From Pelagophyceae sp. CCMP2097 (taxonomy: Eukaryota; Sar; Pelagophyceae): a DNA stretch of 58,878 nucleotides. Of this stretch, positions 1-10,696 are shown piece after piece (within the stretch, counting starts at the first letter, position 1; every line of letters begins with the position of its first letter). The stretch spans positions 356,019 to 414,896 of the forward strand of contig MU657169.1 in assembly GCA_026770575.1 (NCBI GenBank). Reading direction: 5' to 3'. The notes beneath the pieces are model-generated. The model saw only the letters and a list, made by a program, of their open reading frames with translations. It was not told the origin of the DNA and did no database searches. The position numbers and the translations under genes were made by a program.

Positions 1-179
1 TGTTGGAGTCCGACGGCGCGCGCAATGTGGAGTTTGCACTCAGAAACCATGGTTTGGGGAAAACAATGTTCGTAGGCACGCGACGAACTCTTTCCAATGT
101 CGGAGTGTGTTGGAGTCCGACGGCGCGCGCAATGTGGAGTTTGCACTCAGAAGTCACGGTTTGGGGAAAACAATTTAAT
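1..179. repeat. Direct repeat, two ~68-bp copies 108 bp apart
   Basis: Bases 1-68 recur at 109-176 with a few mismatches near the middle (aaccat versus agtcac). Each copy starts TGTTGGAGTCC and ends GGGGAAAACAAT. The pair lies just upstream of the decayed MYND-RING-Sel1 gene and may extend beyond the left edge of the window. Confidence 0.85.
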
Positions 180-424
180 AATATGTACATGGGGAGAGCT
201 GGTATTACATTATCATTTATACACCAGAATTCAACAACTCGGCGCGCCGGCGCCGCGGCTGAAGCGCTCGCGAGGTTGTTCGCTCCACGTGCCGCCGACT
301 GTCGGCGGTGCATCCGGGAGAGACGACCCGCTACGCGTCGTCGCAGGAAATCCACGACTGGCCTCTCTGTCTTTCGTAAAGGAGGTGGAGGTTCACGCGC
401 AGCGCGCAGACCCAGCACACCACG

Positions 425-1715
425 ATGGACCCGCCGCCCGGCCGTCCTGAAAAAGCCGTGCTGCGTCTGCGACGGGCCGGGCGGCCAGCTCTGCACCAAG
501 TGCAAAGCGCGGCATTATTGCGGCAAAAAGTGCCAGCTCGTCGACTGGTACGAGCGCGGCCACAAGGCGCAGTGCAAGCAGCTGGCCGCTGAGTTCCAGG
601 ACCGCCTCCTCGACTCGCTCACGCCGGAGAAGATCAACGAGGCGCCGGCCATCGTCGAGGACGTCGCGCTAGCAGCTGGTTTCAAGGCGGCGGCGCGCTT
701 ACCGGCTCTTCGGACGGCGGCGACGGCCGAGGCCGATGCCAGCACGGTGGACGACGACAAGCCGGACTGGCGCGGCACGTGCGCCATCTGCCTTGACGTG
801 CTCCCGATCGAAGGTAATAAACGAGCTTTCTACGAGTGCTGCTGCAAGAGCATTTGCACGGTATGCTCCGACAAGTGCGTCAAGTACGACAACCGCTGCC
901 CGCTCTGCCGAGCGCTGGCATACTAGTCGAATGCCGAGTGGGTGCGCCGGGTGCAGAAGCACGCGGACGAGGGCAACGCCGAGGCGCAGTTGCAGCTCGG
1001 GGTCGCGTACCGAACTGGTGATACGGACCTCGAGAAGAACTCGGAGCGGGCGTTCGAGTGGTACGAGCGCGCTGCGGCGCAAGGTCAAGCTATAGGCCAA
1101 TTGGAATTGGGATTGGCATATTGTTATGGAGAGTTTCAAGGTGTCAAGATTGACCACAAGACCGCCGCGCTGTGGTTCCGACGCGCAGCCGAGCAGGAAT
1201 TTCCCGAGGCATAATCCGAGCTCGGCAGTATGTTCTTCTTAGGCGAGGGCGTGGCGCTGTCGTACGACGAAGCCGTGAAGTGGTTCCGCCTCGCCGCGGC
1301 GCAGGGCCACCCCGACGCGCTCTACCACCTCGGTGAGTGTCTCGAAAACGGCTACGGCGTGTGGCAGGACTTCAACGTGGCGCTGCGCCTCTACAAGCGC
1401 GCCGCGGCCCAGGAGTTCGACGGCGCTGCAGAGGCAGCCGCGAGAGTCGAGGCGCGGCTCGGCGTCGAGGCGCAGCTCGTCGAAGCCGTGAAGTGAATAC
1501 GCCTCGCCGCGGCGCAGGGCGACGCGGAAGCGCTCGCCAACGTCGGTTTATGTTATGAGTACGGCGAAGGCGTGCCGCGGGACGACGACAAGTCGCTGCA
1601 CTGGTTCAAGGGCGCCGCGGCCGTGGGGCACGTCGGCGCTGCAGAGGCAGCCGCAAGCGCTGAGGCGCGGCTCGGCGTCGAGGCGCAGCTCGCGGCAACC
1701 TCCGGCCCGAAATGA
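425..1715 (+). pseudogene. MYND-RING-Sel1 family pseudogene, copy A
   Basis: The copy reads through a MYND zinc finger (about 465-590, starting CCVCDGPGGQ), a RING-like block (about 780-920, CAICLDVLP ... CPLCRA) and at least four Sel1 repeats to a natural stop at 1715. The frame is interrupted by TAG at 924, TAA at 1212 and TGA at 1494. Intact paralogues in this window have Lys, Gln and Trp at these places, so each stop is explained by point changes. The likely start ATG (425) is also one frame out from the zinc finger. No frameshift occurs between the finger and the end, so decay is recent or sequence error contributes. An internal ~50-bp segment (EARLGVEAQL) occurs twice, at about 1450 and 1660. 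MYND and RING suggest protein or ubiquitin interactions and Sel1 repeats a superhelical scaffold; this is family-level inference. Confidence 0.85.
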
Positions 1716-2129
1716 TTGTCCATTGCCAGTGACTTCTAACCCTTTGACAGTCCAGCCGCTCGGCATTCCAACCCTTCGACTGTCCAGCCGCTCGGCGCAG
1801 CGCATCGGTTCCAGCGAAATCAAACGCCGCAGCCGCCACCGCGTCGCCCGCCGCGTCTCCGGCGACCAGGGCGCTCATCGAAAGGGCGAACGCCGAAAGC
1901 TCCGCTCCGGAGTGTGCTTACCCACGCCGTGCTTCGTTTATGGAGCTTTGTGGGTCCGCGGCTTTGTGCGCGGCCGCGCCGGGGGCGGTTTCGGCGCGTC
2001 ACTCGGCCCTCGCGGCGGCGCGTGCGTCGACGATGCCCTCGAGCGACGCATACGTGAGGCCCTCTGCCAGCGCACGCGGCGAGCCGTCGAGGTAGAGCTG
2101 CGCCTCGACGCGTCCGGATCGACCTCAAG

Positions 2130-2428
2130 AAGGCCGCGATGTGGTTCCAGCGCGCAGCCGAGCAAAGACTGCCGAGCGCGCAATGCATTAATGCAACACC
2201 GGCAAGATGTTCCAACAGGACAAGGGCGTGGCCCAGTCGTACGGCGAAGCCGTGCGGTGGTGGCGCTGTCTCGGCGGCTGCTACGCAAACGGCCTCGGCG
2301 TGCCGCAGGACGGCGACGAAGCGCTGCGCTTATTCAAGCGCGCATCAGCACAGGGGTGCGCCGGCGCTGCCGCGGCGGTCGCAGAGCTCGAGGCGCACCT
2401 CGCGGCGACCTCGGGTCGGCCACGATGA
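2130..2428 (+). pseudogene. Sel1-repeat C-terminal remnant of the same family
   Basis: Two overlapping frames carry Sel1 fragments. One begins MWFQRAAEQRLPSAQ at about 2139. The other runs GVAQSYGEAVRWWR ... GVPQDGDEALRLFKRA and ends LAATSGRPR at 2428, the same C-terminus as the copy ending at 45025. The frame changes between them and part of a repeat is missing. No MYND or RING portion is present. The stretch 1716-2130 shows no recognisable gene. Confidence 0.75.
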
Positions 2429-2722
2429 TCGTCAGCGTCCACGCAAGAAGCCACTCGGTGCAATCATAACACCACCGCCACACCCGCCCGAGTAAATCCG
2501 CCACTGGTATTGCCTGGGGAGCATCGCAGGCCCCGACTCGGATAGGGGAAGGAAGGCCCGTTATCGTAGTCGTCTTCTTCATTGGCCTCTTTTCTTGAGC
2601 CGGTCCACGGGAGCGCCACGTGCACGTTCCTCGGGAGCCTGGTCTCCGAAACCCCGCCGCGTTTTCCCGGAGCACGGTGCGTTTCTGAGTTCGCCTTTAG
2701 ACGTGCGCAGTCGCGTGGGGTG

Positions 2723-3037
2723 TCACTCTTTGGGGACGTCGGCCGGATGCTGCTGCTCGATGGTCACCTTGATGGGCAGGTCTTCCCGGAGGTTGGCGTC
2801 CTGAAGGAACTGCCTCGTCAGGTACAACTTGAACGTGGCGCCGGTGGCTCCGTAGTCGTAGTCTCGGCCGTCCATCTTGACGTCCGGTTTGGCCCGGTCG
2901 GCGGAGAATTGATGTTGGTTTTTGGTCTTTTTGTCCTGTTCCAGGACGACTCGGAAGACCGTCGTATTCGACGCCATGAAACGATACGGCCCTTGCGACG
3001 CGCGCAATACAGTCGGCCGCGATATGCGCCGCAGCAT
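2723..3037 (-). CDS. Small hypothetical protein, possible mitochondrial presequence
   Basis: A 104-codon frame from the ATG at 3037. The N-terminus is rich in Arg, Ser and Thr without acidic residues (MLRRISRPTVLRASQGPYRF), which fits a mitochondrial presequence. The mature part is soluble and mixed in charge (DGRDYDYGATGATFKLYL, then EDLPIKVTIEQ). I do not recognise the family. The start was chosen because the longer frame has no upstream ATG. The opposite strand also has a long open frame here, but its composition is Arg-rich filler, so the minus strand is preferred. Confidence 0.55.
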   Translation of the reverse strand: MLRRISRPTVLRASQGPYRFMASNTTVFRVVLEQDKKTKNQHQFSADRAKPDVKMDGRDYDYGATGATFKLYLTRQFLQDANLREDLPIKVTIEQQHPADVPKE

Positions 3038-3169
3038 GCCCGAGACGGCGCGAGGGACCGCCACAAAGCACGGCGACGAAGCGCGGCGCTCGCAGGCTCT
3101 GCCTCGGGGCCCCCGAAAATTCCGGAAAGGTTTGACATTGGCGATACGTGCGTTAGTCGCGTTTGCGGC

Positions 3170-4752
3170 TTAGTAGAGGGCCCGGACGCCGTCCGCGGAG
3201 TACGTGGTGCCCTCTTTCCGGATGACGTTGCCGTCGTCGTCGATGATGGAGGATTTTTCGCGTTTCACAAAACGATTGAAGAACTTGAAAAGAGTCCGCG
3301 GCTGCGAGAGGAACTCAACGAACGTGCCTGAGGCGAGCGTCAAGACGCTTCCAAGACGGCCCTCCCACAGCACGGACCCCCTTGCTCGGCCCCGGGTCTC
3401 GGGCCCCGTCTCGGGCCCCAGGTCTCGGCCCCCGGGTCTCGGGCCTCGTCTCCGGCCCCGGGTCTCGGGCCCCTTTGGCCGCGGTCCCTTTTTCGGTTGT
3501 TCGTTGTCGAAGATTCGCGGGTTCCGCGCCCGTCTTGCCACCCATCGTCGCGAGGATCTTGGGCACGAGGTCGGCCGCGACCTCTTCCGGCGTCGCGGCG
3601 AGGACAGAGAAGCTGCGGCCACGTTTTCGAAGAGCGCAACGACCCAAGGAAACTCACGGGAACTTGCGGAGCTCGGCGGTGGAGTCCTGGAGGAGGAGGT
3701 CGGTGAAGACCATGCCCGGCGAGAGCGTGTGCACCAGGACCTTGCCCTTGGTGTCCTTGGGCGGCCAGGAGTAGCCCTGCGTCTTGCCCTCGAGCTCGGC
3801 CACCAAAGAGTCGGTGAATTGCGGCAGGCCGCGCTTGCCGACGCCGTACGTGGCGTAGCCCGGGGTGCCGCCGCCGCGGACGCCCGAGCCCACAGTGTTG
3901 TAGATGTGGCCTTCCACGCCCTGCTGCGACATCATGAGCTCCATGGCCACCTTTGTGCAGATTAACACGCCAAAGAGGTTGACGCTGACGACGCGCTCGA
4001 TGACGTCATCGGGGACGTCCATAAACGGCCTGCGGCCGCCGTTGATGCCCGCGTTGTTCACCCAGTGGTGCACCGTGCCGACCGTCGCCGTGCAGTCGGC
4101 GGCAAACGCGCGCACGGAAGCAGAGGAGGAGACGTCTACTTCGCGGCCGAAGATGGGGGCCTCGGCGCCGTATTTAGCCTTCAGAGCCGCAACCGGGGCC
4201 GCCGGGTCGCGCACGTCGCCTGTGCCGTCAATGTGGACGCGGGGCGGCCCACGCGTGTGCGGCACTCACAGATCATGACTCGATGTCCGCGGCGGAGGAA
4301 CTCGTCCGCGTAGGCGTACCCGACGCCTGCCGCGCCGCCGGTGATCACCACACCAAACGAACCCTTGGGCAGCACATCGTCCGCCGGCGGCGCCGCCTAA
4401 GGCGTGACGTTGCGCTCTGCGGGGGGCCTTCGCGGGTTGGGGTGGGAAGGTATCCTCCTACTGCAACTTTCAGAGTGGAGCGAGCAGCGTTCACCGCTTT
4501 GCATCGACCGCATCGCCGGACGGCCGCGTATACGAGGCGCCCTCGTCGAGGGATACCGCCACCTCGGGCGCCTTGGGGCCACCAGGTCAGTGCGTTTCCA
4601 CTCACCGCTTTCTCCAGAATATTGCCGATAAAGTCCAACGGCGACTCGCGCAGCACGACCGTCGAAGCGCGCGGCGACACGCGCGGCGACACGAGCGCCA
4701 CTGCCGCCGGGGCCAGGAGGAGCGCCAGCAACCGCACCATCTCGCTCTGCAA
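3170..4752 (-). CDS. Chlorophyll b reductase-like SDR (NYC1/NOL-type), plastid precursor
   Basis: A short-chain dehydrogenase built from at least five exons: 4752-4606, 4396-4270, 4219-3658, 3612 to about 3560, and a last exon ending at 3170. Introns 4397-4605, 4220-4269 (50 bp) and 3613-3657 (45 bp) all join in frame with GTGAGT donors. The N-terminus has a signal peptide (MVRLLALLLAPAAVAL) then an Arg/Ser-rich segment, as in a bipartite plastid precursor. The cofactor motif is TGGAAGVG, followed by NNAG and the catalytic YxxxK as YGVGK. SPGMVFTDLLL and FSVLAATPEEVAADLV match the C-terminal half of NYC1/NOL proteins, which reduce chlorophyll b to 7-hydroxymethyl chlorophyll a. The last intron holds GC-rich tandem repeats and its donor is uncertain. 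Substrate is inferred only from family. Confidence 0.82.
3384..3478. repeat. GC-rich tandem repeat inside an intron
   Basis: About seven imperfect copies of a 12-14 bp unit based on GGTCTCGGGCCCC. They lie in the last, poorly bounded intron of the NYC1/NOL-like gene. Confidence 0.8.
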
Positions 4753-4920
4753 GGTTCGCTAAATGAGCTTGTGAACTTAGTAAATTTACTTGAACGACAC
4801 TCCGCCTTCCTTCTTTTCTGCGACGCGGCCGGCGCAGCGGCCGTGAGAGGCCCCTCGTCCCCGCGGAAGCGTCCTCTTCGACGCCGCTTGTGGCCACCGG
4901 GCCGTCGAGGCCTCGGCGTC
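4753..4920. promoter_or_regulatory. Shared upstream region of two divergent genes
   Basis: The SDR gene (minus) and the secreted-protein gene (plus) start 168 bp apart, so both promoters must lie here or inside transcribed sequence. It contains one AT-rich patch (about 4765-4795). I see no clear TATA box. Confidence 0.4.
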
Positions 4921-5471
4921 ATGGCGCCTGCTTCGTGGGCTGCTGTCCTCTTGGTCTTGTCGTTCAGTGCGCTGCCCGCGGCGGAGCTGCAGTCGACGCT
5001 CTTTGGCCCCGACGGCTGCGCCAAGCGCGACGACCCCCTGGAGTACATCTCGCCTCTCGACGCGTGCTACAGCCCTTCCGCACTCTGGCCGGGCGATTCG
5101 CAGTGGGGGGCGTTCGACGTCCGCGACACGCTCTCCGCCGACGACACGCTCTCCGCCGACGACCGGCACGGGAGCCAGCTGCAACGGTACTTCCTCGCGT
5201 CGGCGAGTCGAAAACGCGGACCGTCGCACGGCGCAAACCGAGTCGGCATGACGAGAGGGGCGTCGGGATAATACGCGAACGACGGGTGCCTTCCTTTCAT
5301 CGCCACGCTAGGTCGTTCTTCTCGTCGACCAACGGGTCGTGCGTGGACGAGACGGACACGTACGCGCTGCCGCTCGACGAGTGCATCGGGCCCTTTGGCC
5401 TCCCAAGGCCCTGGGGCTCGCTGCACGTCTCCACGGCTCTGACCAACGCGAGGAACGCCACGCCCGAGTAG
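4921..5471 (+). CDS. Small secreted hypothetical protein, two exons
   Basis: The ATG at 4921 begins a clear signal peptide (MAPASWAAVLLVLSFSALPA) followed by a Cys-containing ectodomain. Exon 1 is 4921-5222 and exon 2 5312-5471; splicing at GT 5223 and CTAG 5311 restores one frame of 153 residues. Exon 2 carries an N-glycosylation sequon (NGS) and paired cysteines (CVDETDTYALPLDEC). Exon 1 holds a 15-bp tandem duplication giving DTLSADDTLSADD. No family recognised. The protein probably enters the secretory route. Confidence 0.55.
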
Positions 5472-5738
5472 GGTCTAACGAATGATATTCCAAGATTACA
5501 TTGACAGCACACGGGTCACAAGCGATTGACAGCACGCGGGTCACAAGCGCGCCTGCGCGAGGTCGGCGAGGATTTGGATCTCCTCGGCGAGGCGTGTCGC
5601 GAGACCGGCGTCGGCGTCGGGGCCCTTGAGGCGGTCCTCGCCCCGCACAGTCTCCAGGCGCGCCGACCGCGCCCGTAGAACCTCGAGGTCCGAGTCGGCA
5701 AGATGCCGTGGCTCGGCCGAAGCGAAGCGCACATCCCA

Positions 5739-8331
5739 CTATCGACTTTGCGCAAAGTCGGGAGAACCACCCTTGGACCTGCCGCGCTGCACGAGCGCGA
5801 GCGTCGCCTCGACGAGAAGCCGCTGCGCCCGCCGCGCGTCGTGCCCGGCTTCGACGTTGAAGTCCTCGGGCGCCTCGGCGTTAAACAGTCGCGCGAAGCG
5901 TTTCCCGGACCGCTTGCGGCAGCACGGGCAGTCGAGCCCGCCGCGGTGCTTCAGCCTCGGGATGGCGAACTTGCGCAAAAGGCACCGCAAAGCCCAGAGC
6001 TGCAGTAAATGCGCCGCAACGTAGCAGCGCTCGGCGTCGGCGCGCCGCAGCAGCTCAGCCTGGGCGTTTCGCCGCCGCGCGTTTTCGCGCGCGCGGCCGC
6101 GCCGCACCTTGCCTGCGCGCCGCACCGCCGCGGCACCGCGGAGCCACGACTGCACGGCGACTGCCGCGTCTGCGAGCTTGCGTTTCGCGCGCGATTCGAG
6201 CCACGCCGCCGTGCGGTGCGCGTCGCGCCGCAGCCGCAGCTGTCGCAGGAGGCGCCTGGCCTGGTGCCTTCGGACGAGCGACTGCGCGACGACGGCGCTC
6301 CGCCGCCGCGCCTTTTGCAGGGTAAAGTCGAGCCGCCGCCGCTCACCAGACCGCCGCAGGGCTGCCGCGTCCTCGGACAGCCGCCGCCGCTCTCCGTCGT
6401 CCTCTGCCTGCCGCCGCCGCTCTTCATCGTCGCGCGATCGCCGCTCCTCGTCGGTCATCTGCTCGTCGCGGCGCGCGTCGGCGGCGCGTCGCCGCTCGCC
6501 GTCGATGATCTGTCGTCCGCGCTTTCCCGCCTCCAAAGCCTCGAGGCGCAGGATTGCAGCGTTGCGCCTCTTCAGCTTTTCGAAGCGGCCGCGCGCCACA
6601 AAGCCGCGGAGGAACGCCTGCAGGATCGACGCCGACTGCTTGCGCCGATGCCGTTCGGCGCTCTGCCGCGATATCTCCGTCGAAGCCGCGCGCCGCCGCG
6701 CCGCGTTCCTATGCCGCGCGTCTTTCTGCCGGAGAATCGCAAACTTGGCACGCGCGACGGGGCCGCGGCAGAGCCTGGCCTGCAGTTGCAGGGCCGCGAA
6801 GTGCCGCAGCCGCTTCACCTGCAGACATCGAACCATCAACGCTCAAACGGACGGTCGAAAAAGTCGCAACGCCGAGGCTCGAGTTGCGACGACTTACGAT
6901 GGCGTTGCGGCTCGTCCGCCGCTCGGCGTCGCGCTGCCTGCCCGCGTCGAGGCGCGCAGCGTCGCGCGCCCGCCGCGCTTTTTCGCGACCGACGCCCCCG
7001 CGCCACCGCCGCTGCAGCGTCTGCGCAGCTGTCGCCCGTACCCATCGCTTCGCGTGCTCGCGCGCCTTCGCCTTGGCTCGCTTCCGCCTCGTCCGGTGCG
7101 CGCGGCGCCTCGCGAGCCAGCCGCGCACGGCGGCTTGGAACTTGACGGCACCGCGGCTGCGCTGCCGCCGGTGCGCGAGCACGGTGCGTCCGTGCTCCGA
7201 CAGCGACGTCGACAGGAACGACGCCGCCTCGACGTCGTCGTCCAACAATGGCTTCACCTTCTTTTTCTTCTTCTGGACAGCCTTTCCCGTCGCCGTCGAC
7301 GCCGGCGCGTCGGCGAAGACTGGCCCCGAGGCGTGGTACCGGATCCAGGGGTCGACGAGGTGGTGGTGGCGGAACCACTCTGTGGGCGGCACGTCCTGGA
7401 ACCACCGCCGCCGCGTCTGGCCATACTGCGGCGCATCCGACGCCTTTGAATACGGAGCCGCCACCCGAGGCTGCTGGGACGCGCCCCGCGCCGGCGTCGC
7501 CTTGGCGGCCGGCGCCCAGGTGCCGCGGCCCGACTCGTGGCGCGGTTGCGGCTCCTCGTGGCGCGGCGGCGCGGGCCCGGGGTCGAGGCGTCGCGCGGCG
7601 TCGAGGATGTTCGCCTCCGTCTTTGCGGTTTGTGAGGCGAGGTCCGCGGCGAAGAAGGCCTCGGCCCGCGCGCCGCGGTCGAGGCCGTAGTCGAAGAGCA
7701 TCGCCTCGAGAGACCGCTCGCTCGCGGCGAACCGATCTGACCGCGTCGCAGACGACCGCTCCGCCGCCGCAGCGCCGTCGGGCGGCCGCGACCGCGCAGA
7801 CGCGGGCCGCGGCTGCGGCGCCGCCGATGCGCCGTAGGCCCGCCGCTCGGCGGCCTTTGCCGTCGTCCGGGGCGTCCGCGGCGTCGCCGGCCCCGTCCGC
7901 GCCGCCGCCGTCCGCGCGGGCGCCGGCCACGGTCGCGACGCCTCGATGCTGCGGAGGCATGAGTCGTCGTCGGCTGCGGCGCGCGATATGGAAGCGCGCT
8001 GCGCCGACGCCGGCCGCTGTGAAGCCTTCTTCCTCCGCTGCGTCTTGGTCGACACCGACGACGGCGGCGCGCCGACGGGATGCACCCTCGGCGCCGCGTT
8101 CGTGCGATCCTACGAGCGGTGTGCCGCGCCGCGGGTCCGGCCGCCGTCGCCGCAAGCACTCGTCGTGGGATAGGCTCGCACCCTGATCAGCTCGAGCTCC
8201 TTGCGGTGCAGCGCCTGGGCGTATGCCTCGAGCGCGCGCTCGCGCTGCTGCAGCGACTCGTGGTCCGGGACGCCGGGCCGCTTCGCGCCCGCCATCACGG
8301 CCGCATCTTTCTGGCCCCCAACGCGGGGCAT
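5739..8331 (-). CDS. IQ-motif, Arg-rich coiled-coil protein
   Basis: Three exons: 8331-8182, 8109-6898 and 6818-5739, with introns 8110-8181 and 6819-6897 (GTAAGT donor); all joins keep frame and give about 813 residues. The N-terminal part has helix LQQRERALEAYAQALHRKE and a low-complexity region. IQ-like calmodulin-binding motifs follow (VKFQAAVRGWLARRRAHR; LQLQARLCRGPVARAKF; ILQAFLRGFVARGRF), then a highly charged coiled coil and a possible metal site CPCCRKRSGKRF. Such proteins are usually cytoskeletal, centrosomal or ciliary; that is family-level inference. After the stop at 5739 the same frame continues open to 5541 with plausible sequence, so a further exon or a nonsense change is possible. 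The first ATG could also be the one 12 codons downstream. Confidence 0.72.
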
Positions 8332-8614
8332 CGAGCAAATCCTTGGAAAACCCGCATTTTACCAGCCTCAAGCGTTGCCCCGACGAGGACAAAGAGCTTG
8401 CTTAGGAGATGCACAGCCACAACAGGGAGAGACGACGACGGCCGCCGGGCTTGGCCCGTTTGCACACGAAATTCAGGCGGGGCCCTACGCGATTTGCCGT
8501 CAGAGGCCCGCACTTGGAACGCACGCTAGGGCGCCGGACCTTTGGGGCCTTTGGCTTGAGCTTGGTTTTTTGTTTCTTTGTGGGGATCTGCTGCGCCGCT
8601 TTGGCCGCCGAGAT

Positions 8615-8972
8615 CTAGAGTTGTGCGTTTCTAAGCGGCGCGGCGCGGCGGCCGTTCGCCCGCAGGCGGCGCGGGCGGACCTTGTGCGAGATGGACTCGG
8701 CGTAGGCCGACACCGCCGCGTTGATCTTCGCCGTGTAGCGCACGATGAGCCACCTGTGTTCCGCGGACCTTTGGTTTCCGGGGCTCGATGCAAGCCGCGG
8801 CTCCATCTGCGCACCTGCAGATGGGTATGGCGATGAGGGGGACGTAGCAGAGGATGAAGAGGTACTGGACGTCGACGGCGATGTACGCCCCGAGGTCGGT
8901 CTCGTCGGCGGCGCAGCACCCAACCAGCGCCGCCGCCAATGCGACGCGGATGCCCACGGAGCTAATGGCCAT
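8615..8972 (-). CDS. Small membrane protein, two exons
   Basis: Exons 8972-8815 and 8753-8615 with a 61-bp intron (GTGCGC ... ACAG) give 98 residues. The N-terminus is a signal peptide or anchor (MAISSVGIRVALAAALVGCC), followed by a second hydrophobic helix (VQYLFILCYVPLIAIPIC). The splice falls just inside the end of this helix and yields the continuous PICRWLIVRYTAK. The C-terminus is basic. No family recognised. Confidence 0.62.
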
Positions 8973-9392
8973 GGCGCTCTTCGATGGGGGAGCTTTCCTT
9001 CGACAGAGGGCGGCTCGACGCGGTGCGGCCCGAGGGAGGCGCCCCGGCGAGGACACGCGGGCGCCGCGGACCGCGGCCGGGCCAGATTGATATCGATCAC
9101 TGGCCACTTTTGGCGATCACTACCCTTTGGCGACGGTCGTTGTTCGCGGGACCTCTTGTGGGCATGATCCGGTTCGGAGCAATCTGTCGCGGGTCGCTCT
9201 GTCCGAGCGCGTCCACGGGAGAGTTGTATTAGGAGAGAGCTTGAGGCCTGGCGGTGGTGGCAGTGGCGGTGTGGACCGGTGGCGGTATGTTTCGGTGGCG
9301 GCGGTGGGTGTGGTGGCGATGCCGCCGGGCCGGTTTGGGGTTGGAATCGACGCTCATCGTAGTCGATCCCAAATTTCAAATCGTCGCGCCGA

Positions 9393-10406
9393 CTATTCGA
9401 CCTTCGCCACCGCGGGGGCGTAGCCCTTTGCCGCGGCGCGCTTGTAGAGGCGCCACGCCTCGGCGAAGTCCTCCGGCACGCCGTCGCCAAATTCGTAGCA
9501 GGCGCCGAGCTTGAAGATGGCCTCTCTGTCGCCCTGGTCCGCGGCGAGGCGGAACCACTCGGCCGCTTCTTCGAACGACTGCGGCACGCCCTGGCCGTAG
9601 TACGACAGCGCGCCGAGGTTCAACTGCGCGGCAGGGAGGCCTTGCTCCGCGGCGAGTCGATACCATTTCGCGGCGGTCTTGAAGTTGATCTTGGCGCCTT
9701 GGCCGTTGCAATAAGACTGACCCAATAGATACTGACCGATGCTGTGCCCTTGCGCCGCCGCCGCCTGGAAAAAAGGAATCGCCCGCTTGGAACTCTTCTT
9801 CAGCCTCATCGCACCGAGGCGGTAAGCCTCCCCGAGCTGCACCTGCGCCTTGGTGTTCCCCTCGTCCGCGTGCTTCTTCATCCGGCGCAGCCACTCGGCG
9901 TCCGACGTGTTGGCCGGCGCTCGGCAGAGCGGGCATCGCGTGTCATACTCCATGCACTTGCCGGCGCATGGCGCGCAAATTGTCTCGCAGCAGCAAGAGT
10001 AGAATTGTAGTCCTTCAGATTGGTGTGGAAGCGCGTCGAGACAGATAGCGCACGTGCCGCTCCATTCCAGCTTTACGCCGGTCGCCGCGCTGGCCTTGAC
10101 CTCTGCCGTCGCCGTCGTCCGAGCAGCCGAGAAGCGCGCCGCCGTCGAACCATCCGCCAATAAGACGTCCTCGACGATGGGCGGCTCCTCCTTGACCTTG
10201 AGCTTCGCCGGCATGAGCACGTCGAGGAGGCGGTCTTGGAACTCGGCGGCGAGCTGCTTGCACTGCGCCTTGTGCCCGCGCTCGTACCAGTCTACGAGCT
10301 GGCACGCCTTGCCGCAGTAATGCCGCGATTTGCACTTGGTGCAGTGCTGGCCTCCCGGCGCGTCGCAGACGCAGCACGGCTTTCGGATGAAGGCCGGCGC
10401 GTCCAT
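9393..10406 (-). CDS. MYND-RING-Sel1 repeat protein, intact copy B
   Basis: A single-exon frame of 337 residues from ATG 10406 (MDAPAFIRKPCCVCDAPGGQ). Domains in order: MYND finger (about residues 10-50, with HYCGKACQLVDW and a late HKAQC), a linker, a RING-like finger (about 105-150: CAIC, FYSCCCETIC, CPLCRAP) and four to five Sel1 repeats (AxxxLGxxYxxGxG pattern, e.g. AQLNLGALSYYGQGV). In the RING-like finger the usual histidine position appears to be Cys. MYND binds proline-rich peptides, RING recruits E2 enzymes and Sel1 arrays scaffold complexes, so a ubiquitin-ligase adaptor is a reasonable guess; activity is not shown. It ends ten residues before its paralogues, lacking their LAATSGRPR-type tail. 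Confidence 0.88.
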   Translation of the reverse strand: MDAPAFIRKPCCVCDAPGGQHCTKCKSRHYCGKACQLVDWYERGHKAQCKQLAAEFQDRLLDVLMPAKLKVKEEPPIVEDVLLADGSTAARFSAARTTATAEVKASAATGVKLEWSGTCAICLDALPHQSEGLQFYSCCCETICAPCAGKCMEYDTRCPLCRAPANTSDAEWLRRMKKHADEGNTKAQVQLGEAYRLGAMRLKKSSKRAIPFFQAAAAQGHSIGQYLLGQSYCNGQGAKINFKTAAKWYRLAAEQGLPAAQLNLGALSYYGQGVPQSFEEAAEWFRLAADQGDREAIFKLGACYEFGDGVPEDFAEAWRLYKRAAAKGYAPAVAKVE

Positions 10407-10696
10407 CGCGTCGATGGATGACGACGACGCCCGAGTGCGACGCTGGGAATTTCGCAGTGCCACTGGCCAGTGGGCCGAGCGGAAGTCAAATTCCGCGGCC
10501 AATTACCATCGCCGAATTCCGTGTTTTCCCTTCTTCACACTTCAACCATGATGCAGCGCGCGCCAGCGCCGGCGGACTTTACCCCGCGCCGGGCCCGAGC
10601 CCTCGCGGCCCGAGCGCGGCCCTCTTTCGACCCGAGTTTCCGGTCGGGGCATTGCGAGCGGGGGCCGCTGCGACTCGAGACCGTCTCGCACGCCGA

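Noticed and set aside
924..1496. Alternative genetic code or stop recoding
   Set aside because: All three stop codons are affected in copy A, and intact genes here end at TAA, TAG and TGA, so no single reassignment fits.
2582..3331. Plus-strand 249-codon frame
   Set aside because: It covers the better-composed small minus-strand protein and the last exon of the SDR gene and shows no family signature.
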